Part shown: positions 13,811 to 19,361 of the stretch, piece by piece
Numbering within the stretch: the first letter of the stretch is position 1
How the letters are laid out: each line of letters starts with the position of its first letter
Assembly (NCBI GenBank): GCA_910586375.1
Contig: CAJUIE010000019.1
Location: 1 to 19,361, forward strand
DNA length: 19,361 nt
Origin: an uncultured Alistipes sp.
GTDB taxonomy: Bacteria > Bacteroidota > Bacteroidia > Bacteroidales > Rikenellaceae
Reading direction: 5' to 3'
Position numbers and translations under genes: made by a program
The notes under the pieces: model-generated
The model's database searches: none
What the model was told of the DNA's origin: nothing
Seen by the model: the letters and a program-made list of their open reading frames with translations, nothing else

Positions 13811-13931
13811 GTTGACTTCGCTGCGCTTGTCTTCGGTCTGTCGTCGTTCAGCAAAGTCCGGATCAATCCGGCTCTGCACTCTCTCCTAAGACCGTCCAAA
13901 CCTACGGTTCTCGTCCTCCACATGAAAATAT

Positions 13932-13970
13932 TAAACCGAAATGGAAGCAATGTGCTTCCATTTCGGTTTA
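13932..13970 (-). terminator. tRNA-fMet terminator
   Basis: A perfect 18-base stem with a 3-base loop: TAAACCGAAATGGAAGCA (13932-13949) against 13953-13970, followed on the minus strand by AT-rich sequence with TTTT. It begins two bases after the tRNA. Confidence 0.85.
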
Positions 13971-13971
13971 G

Positions 13972-14044
13972 TAGCGGGAGGAGGACTCGAACCTCCGACC
14001 TCCGGGTTATGAGCCCGACGAGCTGCCAACTGCTCTATCCCGCG
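13972..14044 (-). tRNA. Initiator tRNA-fMet (CAU)
   Basis: A 73-base cloverleaf with anticodon loop CTCATAA. Initiator features are present: an unpaired 1:72 position (C1 against U72) at the top of the acceptor stem, and three consecutive G:C pairs closing the anticodon stem (GGG/CCC). The T arm is GGAGG-TTCGAGT-CCTCC. The CCA end is not encoded. A perfect promoter lies 38 bases upstream and a strong hairpin terminator directly downstream. Confidence 0.96.
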
Positions 14045-14081
14045 CTATATCTTCAGATAAGATCTATCGCTTTTGCGGGTA

Positions 14082-14113
14082 CAAAGATAATGCAACTTTT
14101 CCGTCTTTCCAAA
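14082..14113 (-). promoter_or_regulatory. tRNA-fMet promoter
   Basis: On the minus strand TTTG (14113 to 14110), a 20-base spacer and TATCTTTG (14089 to 14082): a perfect match to the Bacteroidota primary sigma consensus. Confidence 0.85.
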
Positions 14114-14149
14114 TTTCGGGTAAAAAATTTCTCCACCTCTCCCGTAGCG

Positions 14150-14905
14150 TCAGCGAACTGCCGCCTTGGCACGTTTGGCCATGGCCGAAGCAAAGACAAA
14201 GGCGTTGAGCTCGGGGTTATCGGCATGAAGAATGTCGTCCTTGGTGCCCTCCCACCACTTGCGACCCTCGTGGATATAAACGATCTTTTCGCCGATCTCC
14301 ATGACGGAGTTCATGTCGTGGGTGTTGATGATGGTGGTGATGTTGTACTCGTGCGTGATTTCGTGGATCAGGTTGTCGATGACAATCGAAGTCTGGGGAT
14401 CGAGGCCTGAATTAGGCTCGTCGCAAAAAAGATACTTCGGGTTGAGCACGATAGCCCGGGCGATGGCCACACGTTTGATCATGCCACCCGACAGTTCGGC
14501 CGGGTAAAGGTGGTTGGCATTCTCCAGCTTCACGCGCCGCAGACAGAAGTTCACACGCTCCAGTTTCTCGGCCTCCGACTGCCTGGTGAAAAGGTCGAGC
14601 GGCAACTTGACGTTCTCCTCAACCGACGAGGAGTCGAGCAGCGCCCCGCCCTGAAAAATCATACCGATATCCTTACGGACGGCCTTGCGGTCGCGGAACG
14701 TCAGAGCTGTAAAATCCGTCTGGTCGTACCACACACGACCTTCGTCGGGTGTATGCAGTCCCACAAGGGTCTTGAGCAGTACGGTTTTACCCGAGCCGCT
14801 GCGACCGATGATCAGATTGGTTTTCCCGGTCTCAAATGCGACGCTCACGTCGTCGATCACACGACGTCCATCGAACGACTTGACGATATGTTCGGCGCGT
14901 ATCAT
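14150..14905 (-). CDS. mlaF: ABC transporter ATPase, MlaF-like
   Basis: A 251-residue cytosolic ATPase of the Mla/Mce phospholipid-transport type, which powers lipid movement between the inner and outer membranes. Walker A is GRSGSGKT (residues 34-41), the Q-loop Gln85 is in IFQGGALLDSSSVEEN, the signature is LSGGM (138-142), Walker B is LFCDEPNSGLDP (159-170) and the switch His196 is in NTHD. The GGALLDSxxVxEN phrase is characteristic of the MlaF/Mkl subfamily. Its start overlaps the end of mlaE by four bases (ATGA), so the two are translationally coupled. The substrate-binding MlaD/MCE protein is not encoded in this window. Confidence 0.93.
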   Translation of the reverse strand: MIRAEHIVKSFDGRRVIDDVSVAFETGKTNLIIGRSGSGKTVLLKTLVGLHTPDEGRVWYDQTDFTALTFRDRKAVRKDIGMIFQGGALLDSSSVEENVKLPLDLFTRQSEAEKLERVNFCLRRVKLENANHLYPAELSGGMIKRVAIARAIVLNPKYLFCDEPNSGLDPQTSIVIDNLIHEITHEYNITTIINTHDMNSVMEIGEKIVYIHEGRKWWEGTKDDILHADNPELNAFVFASAMAKRAKAAVR

Positions 14906-15645
14906 ATCAGAAGAATCTGCGTAAGCATGAGGTTGAAGATCATGATGACCACAGAGCTGACCACCACAGCCCGCGTCGACGCGGCGCCCACTTCGAGCGA
15001 ATTGCCCTTGGCATAATAACCAAAAAAGGCCGAAACCGAAGCGATGATATAAGCGAAGACCGCTGTTTTGATAAGCGAATAAGTGATCGAATAAGGCCGG
15101 AAATCCATCAACAGACCGTCGACATAATCCGCCGGAATCATGATCCCCGTAAGATAAGATATGGCCCAGCCGCCCGTAATACCGATAACGATCGAGAGAA
15201 TCGTCAAAAACGGGAAGAAGAGCACGGCCGCGACGATCTTGGGCAGGATAAGATAAGATGCCGAATTAACGCCCATGATCTCCAAAGCGTCAATCTGCTC
15301 CGTAATACGCATCGTACCGATCTCGGAGGCGATACTCGATCCGACCTTACCGGCCAGAATCAGGGCGACGACCGTAGACGAAAACTCCAGAATCATCGTC
15401 TCGCGCGTAGCATATCCCACCAGCGAGCGGGGAATAAAGGGCGACTCGAGGTTGATACACATCTGAAGCGTGATGACGGCACCGATGAATACCGAAATGA
15501 TGGCCGTCAGACCAATCGAGTCGACTCCCAGCGCCTCCATTTCATAAATAATGCGACGACGATAAATCGCCGCCTTCTCCGGCCGGGAAAAGACCTTGGC
15601 CATCAGGATGAAATAACGCCCTATAGGGGCAAAAAGACGGAGCAT
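14902..15645 (-). CDS. mlaE: ABC transporter permease, MlaE-like
   Basis: A 247-residue inner-membrane permease, partner of the MlaF ATPase in retrograde or anterograde phospholipid transport. The family block SEIGTMRITEQIDALEIMG (residues 107-125) is intact, preceded by a hydrophobic stretch ending in LAGKVGSSIA. Five or so hydrophobic segments follow the amphipathic N-terminus, as in MlaE. It sits between a DUF4834-like gene (three-base gap) and mlaF (four-base overlap), so it is the middle gene of a three-gene operon read on the minus strand. Confidence 0.93.
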   Translation of the reverse strand: MLRLFAPIGRYFILMAKVFSRPEKAAIYRRRIIYEMEALGVDSIGLTAIISVFIGAVITLQMCINLESPFIPRSLVGYATRETMILEFSSTVVALILAGKVGSSIASEIGTMRITEQIDALEIMGVNSASYLILPKIVAAVLFFPFLTILSIVIGITGGWAISYLTGIMIPADYVDGLLMDFRPYSITYSLIKTAVFAYIIASVSAFFGYYAKGNSLEVGAASTRAVVVSSVVIMIFNLMLTQILLI

Positions 15646-15648
15646 AGA

Positions 15649-16047
15649 CTATCGGTCGTTTTGAGAATCGGTGGTCTCCTCGAACTCAACATAATCGCCC
15701 ACGTCGTCAGAGACTCGTTTTTCGGGCGTGGCGGTAGTTTTGCGCACCTCAACATTCCCCTCCCGGGCATACTGCCGGGTCCGCGCGAACGGGTCTCCAG
15801 CTCCCGGTCCGAAACCGCGGAATTGCCCCTCCAGATCGCGACGCAGGCGGTAGAGGCGCCAGCGAAACAGAAACGCCAGGATCCCAACCAGCAAAACAAG
15901 ACCCAGAAACAGATACAAGATGAATGCAGCGATGCCCTTCAACAGAGCCGGAGCGACGAGCGCCAGAATGACGACGCACAAAACGAACAACGGATTACGC
16001 TGCACGAATGAGGCGAAGGCATCGACCAAGGCGGCAAAAAATCTCAT
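15649..16047 (-). CDS. Small membrane protein, DUF4834-like
   Basis: A 132-residue membrane protein of unknown function. After an amphipathic start (MRFFAALVDAFASFVQRN), two closely packed hydrophobic segments span about residues 19-64. A basic RWRLYRLRRD and a hydrophilic, acidic tail ending in EFEETTDSQNDR follow. This layout matches DUF4834 proteins of Bacteroidota. The ATG at 16047 is chosen because the -7 box of a good promoter lies 27 bases upstream; an earlier ATG at 16071 would sit almost on that box. It leads the operon with mlaE and mlaF, so a role in envelope lipid transport is possible but only inferred from position. Confidence 0.8.
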   Translation of the reverse strand: MRFFAALVDAFASFVQRNPLFVLCVVILALVAPALLKGIAAFILYLFLGLVLLVGILAFLFRWRLYRLRRDLEGQFRGFGPGAGDPFARTRQYAREGNVEVRKTTATPEKRVSDDVGDYVEFEETTDSQNDR

Positions 16048-16073
16048 GACGGAAACTCTTTGTTGGAACATCA

Positions 16074-16104
16074 CAAAGGTAGCCAAAATTAGGCAATTAT
16101 CAAT
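16074..16104 (-). promoter_or_regulatory. Promoter of the DUF4834-mlaE-mlaF operon
   Basis: On the minus strand ATTG (16104 to 16101), a 19-base spacer and a perfect TACCTTTG (16081 to 16074). The leader would be about 20 bases. Confidence 0.65.
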
Positions 16105-16127
16105 ATTTATTGTAAATTTGATGCCCA

Positions 16128-16192
16128 AACGCGGCGACCGCAGCCGAGAGGTTGCATTGTGGGCCTTCGCGCTGCGAAGGCGGAGGCTCGCA
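16128..16192 (-). repeat. Dispersed GC-rich intergenic repeat, copy 5 (inverted)
   Basis: Read on the minus strand it opens TTTTTTGCGAGCCTCCGC, the core sequence of copies 2 and 3, then holds a hairpin GCCTTCGC/GCGAAGGC (16163-16181) and closes with CGGCTGCGG. It lies between the divergent DUF4834 and purB genes; no clear purB promoter was found in the rest of the gap. Confidence 0.55.
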
Positions 16193-16292
16193 AAAAACAC
16201 GACGGGCCCCGCAGGCTCCGTCCCGAAAACAGATACTTTGCTGCCGCTCCGGATAACAAAGCGGGGTAATTTTTAACTTTTCATTTTTAATT

Positions 16293-17639
16293 ATGCTCTC
16301 TCGCCTGACCGCCATTTCGCCCATCGACGGGCGCTACCGCAACAAAACGGAGAAACTCGCCGACTATTTCTCCGAGCAAGCCCTGATCCGCTACCGCATC
16401 CGTGTCGAAATCGAATATTTCATCGCCCTGTGCGAGCTGCCACTACCCCAGTTGTCCGGCGTTGACCGTTCGAAATTCGCGGCGCTGCGCGCCCTCTACC
16501 TCGATTTTTCACCAGCTGATGCCGAGCGCGTGAAGGAGATCGAAGCAATCACCAACCACGACGTGAAGGCTATCGAATACATCATCAAGGAGAAGATGGA
16601 GGCTCTCGGAATGGGCGACTGCAAGGAGTTTGTCCACTTCGGCCTCACATCGCAGGACATCAACAACACATCAATCCCCCTCACGATCAAAGAGGCGCTC
16701 CACGACGTCTACTACCCCGCCACAGAGCAGGTGCGCAACAAGCTGGCCGCCCTGGCCGAGGAGTGGCGCACTGTGCCGATGCTGGCCCGCACCCACGGGC
16801 AGCCCGCCTCCCCAACGACCTTAGGCAAGGAGCTGCTCGTATTTGTCGAGCGTCTCGATAAACAACTGGCCATGCTCCGCGCCATTCCTGTGCCGGCCAA
16901 ATTCGGCGGCGCAACGGGCAATTTCAACGCCCACCACGCAGCCTACCCCTCGATTGACTGGGTGGCGTTCGCCAACCGTTTCGTCGGCGAGACACTCGGC
17001 CTGAGCCGCTCGCAGTACACCACCCAGATCGAACATTACGACAACTTGGCTGCCATCTTCGACGCCCTGAAGCGCATCGATACGATTCTCGTGGACCTGG
17101 CGCGCGACATGTGGATGTATATCTCTGAAGAGTACTTCAAACAGCGGATCAAGGCCGGCGAAGTAGGATCGAGCGCCATGCCTCACAAAGTTAACCCTAT
17201 CGACTTCGAGAACGCCGAAGGCAATCTTGGCATCGCCAGCGCCATCTATGAACATCTGGCAGCCAAACTACCCGTCTCGCGCCTCCAGCGCGACCTGACC
17301 GACTCGACCGTGCTGCGCAACGCAGGAGTGCCAATGGCCCACTCGATCATCGCACTGCAGTCGCTGCTGAAAGGCCTGGACAAACTGATCCTCAACCGGG
17401 AGGCCCTCGATCGCGACCTCGACGAGAACTGGGCTGTGGTGGCCGAAGGCATTCAGACCATTCTGCGCCGCGAAGGCTATCCCAAGCCCTACGAAGCACT
17501 CAAGGCCCTGACCCGTACCAACGCACATATCACAGCCGAAACGATCGCAGCCTTCATCGAAACGCTCGACGTAGCGGAATCAGTCAAGAAAGAGCTGCGG
17601 GCACTCTCCCCGGCGACCTACACCGGGGTGTTCCGATAA
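16293..17639 (+). CDS. purB: Adenylosuccinate lyase
   Basis: A 448-residue cytosolic enzyme with two roles in purine synthesis: it cleaves SAICAR to AICAR, and adenylosuccinate to AMP, releasing fumarate each time. The start LTAISPIDGRYR is typical of the E. coli-type enzyme (456 residues). The catalytic His168 is in ARTHGQPASPTT, and the fumarase-superfamily signature GSSAMPHKVNPIDFE (residues 292-306) contains the catalytic serine. The FVHFGLTSQDINNTS block is intact. No other purine gene is adjacent; the gene appears to be its own unit, ending in a terminator. The preceding bases are AT-rich with no clear Shine-Dalgarno site. Confidence 0.97.
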   Translation: MLSRLTAISPIDGRYRNKTEKLADYFSEQALIRYRIRVEIEYFIALCELPLPQLSGVDRSKFAALRALYLDFSPADAERVKEIEAITNHDVKAIEYIIKEKMEALGMGDCKEFVHFGLTSQDINNTSIPLTIKEALHDVYYPATEQVRNKLAALAEEWRTVPMLARTHGQPASPTTLGKELLVFVERLDKQLAMLRAIPVPAKFGGATGNFNAHHAAYPSIDWVAFANRFVGETLGLSRSQYTTQIEHYDNLAAIFDALKRIDTILVDLARDMWMYISEEYFKQRIKAGEVGSSAMPHKVNPIDFENAEGNLGIASAIYEHLAAKLPVSRLQRDLTDSTVLRNAGVPMAHSIIALQSLLKGLDKLILNREALDRDLDENWAVVAEGIQTILRREGYPKPYEALKALTRTNAHITAETIAAFIETLDVAESVKKELRALSPATYTGVFR

Positions 17640-17704
17640 CCCCGCCCCCAATGCCGGGGGGGGCGAGCGCTGTTCCCTGTGGGCGCAATTATCGCACAAA
17701 ACCG

Positions 17705-17735
17705 AAAAACCTGCAACGCCCTGTTGCAGGTTTCT
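17705..17735 (+). terminator. purB terminator
   Basis: AAACCTGCAAC (17707-17717) pairs with GTTGCAGGTTT (17723-17733) around a 5-base loop, with a short T-rich tail. It lies about 70 bases after the purB stop. Confidence 0.8.
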
Positions 17736-17740
17736 TCGTT

Positions 17741-17756
17741 TGGCACGGGCTTTGTA
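17741..17756 (+). promoter_or_regulatory. Sigma-54-like promoter
   Basis: TGGCACG-GGCT-TTGTA matches the -24/-12 consensus TGGCACG-N4-TTGCW at all defined positions except the -12 C, which is T. Transcription would start near 17767, a few bases before the first hairpin of the candidate RNA. No activator site is visible, so it may be chance. Confidence 0.35.
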
Positions 17757-17766
17757 CCTCTTTCGG

Positions 17767-17886
17767 TCAACTGCGGATCAGCAACCGCAGTGAGGTTTCT
17801 TCATTTATTTAAGTTTGGGTTAGTAGTTTTAGGAGGGCAACCTCCGAAGGCAGCAGGCAATCGCGACGATTCCCTGCTGTTTTTTT
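17767..17886 (+). ncRNA. Candidate small structured RNA, about 120 bases
   Basis: Three hairpins in a row on the plus strand. ACTGCGG (17770-17776) pairs with CCGCAGT (17785-17791). An A/T-rich single-stranded stretch follows. Then GGAGG (17832-17836) pairs with CCTCC (17841-17845) around a GCAA tetraloop of the GNRA type. Last comes a strong terminator stem with seven T. There is no open frame of note, and a promoter-like site stands at the right distance upstream. The structure does not match tRNA, SRP RNA, 6S or tmRNA as I know them. The ends are predicted, not observed. Confidence 0.45.
17851..17886 (+). terminator. Terminator of the candidate small RNA
   Basis: CAGCAGG (17851-17857) pairs with CCTGCTG (17873-17879), extended inward by AATC/GATT, and followed by TTTTTTT. 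It is well separated from the purB terminator, so it most likely ends a separate transcript. Confidence 0.8.
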
Positions 17887-17946
17887 ATGCTCACCCGACA
17901 ATGCCCGCAAAAATCAACTTTCTGGCCCTTGCCTGTAAGTGAACGT

Positions 17947-17983
17947 ACAACATCCGGGAAAAATTCTTTTTCCCGGATGTTGT
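17947..17983 (-). terminator. Terminator of the choloylglycine hydrolase-family gene
   Basis: A perfect 17-base stem, ACAACATCCGGGAAAAA (17947-17963) against 17967-17983, with a 3-base loop. It lies 22 bases past the stop of the minus-strand gene. The T run on that strand is inside the stem. Confidence 0.8.
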
Positions 17984-18005
17984 GGTATACCGTTTCTCTG
18001 AAAGG

Positions 18006-19049
18006 TTACTTCGCTTCCTGGAAAACGAACGGAGTGGACGGAATAAATTCGGAGGAGGTATTCCCGACGTATCGTTTGCCCGATGCGGGATCAATCATGC
18101 CTACCGGGGCGCCTTCTGAGAAATTCAGTTCGTTGAAATCCACCCAGATAAGGTATGGGTAGAGCACCGATTCATAATAATAGACACGGTTTTTCTGATC
18201 AGCAACCGTGAGCCAGCGGGTCGACGAGATGTTCGGCTCGGCGGGTGTGCTGATACCCAGGGGCACCGACACATTGCGGATGACACTGAATACCGAGGCA
18301 ACGGCCAGCCGGGTGTCGTCGGTCTTCGGTATCGAGCCGATATAGAACGAAGCGCGCACAAATCGGTCGGCAGCACGGTTGGTGCCCGGCAGAAAAACCA
18401 GTCCTCCGATGCTGTTCCAATAGTCGTCAAGCGCCAGCTGCTGTTCGAAAACGGGTGAATTGGTCATTACCGTATAGGCCGGGCTGTGGTGAATGGCAAG
18501 TTTGCCGTCGATGTATTCGAGAATGGCGCTGTCGCCCGTGGCGTCCGAGATTGACAAGTGGAGTGCCGCCATCCTTGTTCCGTCGGGCATCAGGTCCGAA
18601 ACCACGTCGAACCGGTCGCCGGAGAATGCCTTGACAGCCTCGTCCACGGTGGCAAAATTATCCAGTACGTATTGCGTCCATGCTGCGACCGAAAGTGCCG
18701 GCCTGTCGGTCGTGCGGACAGGGTATTCCGATTCTGCCAGCCACAGCAAATTGGCGGCCAAGCCCTTTTCGTTCATGCCGTCGGTGGTGCAGATGTCGTA
18801 GGCCGAGGTGACGACGCTCCCGTACTTCGATGTCCATTCCAGCGAATTGGCGCCCGCCGCACCGTTGCGCCGCATACCCCGCGGGAATACCCACAGCTTG
18901 CTTTGGGGGTCTTCTTTCCAGTCCATTGTCCGGCCCGTCAATACGGTCTGCTCCGGCCCGGCGTATACTACTCTCGTGCACATTTCCGCTCTCAGTTCAC
19001 TCCATGCCACCACTGTCAGCAGCACTGCAAGGATTCCTTTTCGTGTCAT
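18006..19049 (-). CDS. Choloylglycine hydrolase-family protein (bile salt hydrolase/penicillin V acylase type)
   Basis: A 347-residue periplasmic Ntn-hydrolase that cleaves an amide bond; in this family the substrate is conjugated bile salts, penicillin V or other N-acyl amides. A signal peptide (MTRKGILAVLLTVVAWSELRA) ends just before Cys24, which becomes the N-terminal nucleophile after processing. The catalytic set is complete: Cys24 (CTRVVY), Arg40 and Asp43 (GRTMDW), Asn93 (GMNEKGL), Asn197 (VMTNSP) and an Arg in DRFVRASF (229 or 232). ATG 19049 is chosen because AAAGGAGCT lies directly before it, one of the few strong Shine-Dalgarno sites here. A bile salt hydrolase fits a gut organism, but the substrate cannot be told from sequence. 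It is a single-gene unit with its own terminator. Confidence 0.9.
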   Translation of the reverse strand: MTRKGILAVLLTVVAWSELRAEMCTRVVYAGPEQTVLTGRTMDWKEDPQSKLWVFPRGMRRNGAAGANSLEWTSKYGSVVTSAYDICTTDGMNEKGLAANLLWLAESEYPVRTTDRPALSVAAWTQYVLDNFATVDEAVKAFSGDRFDVVSDLMPDGTRMAALHLSISDATGDSAILEYIDGKLAIHHSPAYTVMTNSPVFEQQLALDDYWNSIGGLVFLPGTNRAADRFVRASFYIGSIPKTDDTRLAVASVFSVIRNVSVPLGISTPAEPNISSTRWLTVADQKNRVYYYESVLYPYLIWVDFNELNFSEGAPVGMIDPASGKRYVGNTSSEFIPSTPFVFQEAK

Positions 19050-19128
19050 AGCTCCTTTTCCCTGCAAATTCGGTGCTATAGTGCTCCGCGCACCATTACG
19101 GCCCGAATGAAAAACAGTCGCCAGACTG

Positions 19129-19161
19129 CCAAGCCGCAGCTCCCGGATGCGGAGGCTCGCC
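19129..19161 (-). repeat. Dispersed GC-rich intergenic repeat, copy 6 (inverted)
   Basis: On the minus strand it reads TTTTGGCGAGCCTCCGC, then GGGAGCTGCGGCTTGGC. The first half shares GCGAGCCTCCGC with the copies at 5673 and 16191, and the second half corresponds to their GGGGCTACGGCTCG arm. It lies about 80 bases upstream of the hydrolase start. Confidence 0.6.
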
Positions 19162-19257
19162 AAAATCTGCTCGTTCTCCGCTGGCTGCTGACTCGAAAAA
19201 CGACAGTGCAGACGCTTGTTTTGCTCCTGCTTGCCCGGCAAAGTCCGCAAGATGCAC

Positions 19258-19289
19258 AAAAAAAGCGGCGGACTAAAAAGTCCGCCGCT
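19258..19289 (-). terminator. tRNA-Val terminator
   Basis: AGCGGCGGACT (19264-19274) pairs with AGTCCGCCGCT (19279-19289) around AAAA, followed by seven T on the minus strand. Confidence 0.9.
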
Positions 19290-19308
19290 GTCGCTTGCCT
19301 TTTCTTTG

Positions 19309-19361
19309 TGGGAGCTGAGGGATTCGAACCCCCGACCCTCTGCTTGTAAGGCAGACGCTCT
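19309..19361 (-). tRNA. tRNA-Val (UAC), 5' part beyond the window
   Basis: The 3' 53 bases of a tRNA: part of the D arm, an anticodon stem-loop with loop CTTACAA (anticodon UAC, reading GUA), variable loop GGGTC, T arm GGGGG-TTCGAAT-CCCTC, acceptor strand AGCTCCC and discriminator A. CCA is not encoded. The matching acceptor strand (expected GGGAGCT) lies outside the window. Confidence 0.9.

Larger units (their letters stand above)
17640..18005. other. Non-coding region between purB and the hydrolase gene
   Basis: This 366-base gap between convergent genes holds, in order, a GC-rich hairpin with a G8 run (17656-17663), the purB terminator, a sigma-54-like site, a candidate small RNA with its own terminator, and the terminator of the minus-strand hydrolase gene. 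No protein frame is credible. Confidence 0.7.

Noticed and set aside
13682..14410. A 242-codon plus-strand open frame
   Set aside because: It runs through the antisense of the tRNA-fMet, its terminator and the end of mlaF, so it is a chance frame.
17830..17886. Candidate RNA as an SRP RNA (CCGAAGGCAGCAGGC resembles part of the SRP loop)
   Set aside because: The GGAA tetraloop and the paired strand of the SRP asymmetric loop are missing.

Overview
The window looks like chromosomal DNA of a GC-rich gut Bacteroidota, most likely Alistipes or a close Rikenellaceae relative. The evidence is the TAnnTTTG -7 promoter boxes ahead of many genes, AT-rich leaders with few Shine-Dalgarno sites, tRNA genes without an encoded CCA, and families typical of the phylum (a DUF4834-like protein, a YD-like secreted lipoprotein, a periplasmic choloylglycine hydrolase-type enzyme). 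The genus is an inference from composition and gene content.

Layout. 1-1936: a divergent pair of surface-glycan genes, a GNGPSL-motif protein (minus) and a GT2 glycosyltransferase (plus), with superimposed promoters. 2217-3020: a secreted lipoprotein (minus). 3021-3746: a long non-coding divergent region with hairpins, a direct repeat, a dispersed repeat island and the promoter of the next operon. 3747-8987: five genes for a heterodisulfide-reductase-like (Hdr) electron-transfer system, in the order hdrC, hdrB, short hdrA, small hdrC, and a membrane HdrE/HdrD fusion. A 321-base gap with a G-rich tandem repeat and an internal promoter splits it in two. 9231-10247: gap (GAPDH) with a strong promoter. 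10514-11404: a second GT2 enzyme (minus). 11470-13428: dsbD. 13504-13695: a very small Lys/Ser/Ala-rich basic protein (minus). 13972-14044: initiator tRNA-fMet (minus). 14150-16047: a minus-strand operon of a DUF4834-like protein, MlaE permease and MlaF ATPase. 16293-17639: purB. 17640-18005: non-coding, with a candidate small structured RNA. 18006-19049: periplasmic choloylglycine hydrolase-family enzyme (minus). 19309-19361: 3' part of a tRNA-Val (minus), cut by the window edge.

How the genes fit together. The Hdr-like operon is the standout. Cytosolic Fe-S and flavin subunits (HdrC1-HdrB1-HdrA-HdrC2) are encoded directly before a membrane protein that joins a five-helix, cytochrome-b-like domain to two 4Fe-4S clusters and two complete CCG motifs. 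That arrangement suggests electron flow between a soluble thiol/disulfide or other unknown donor and the quinone pool. The gene order resembles the sulfur-oxidation sHdr cluster, but the partner genes of that system (lipoate-binding protein, TusA, DsrE) are not in the window, so the substrate cannot be named. The other genes are mostly housekeeping or envelope functions. Overlaid on them is a family of GC-rich, hairpin-forming intergenic repeats in at least six gaps.
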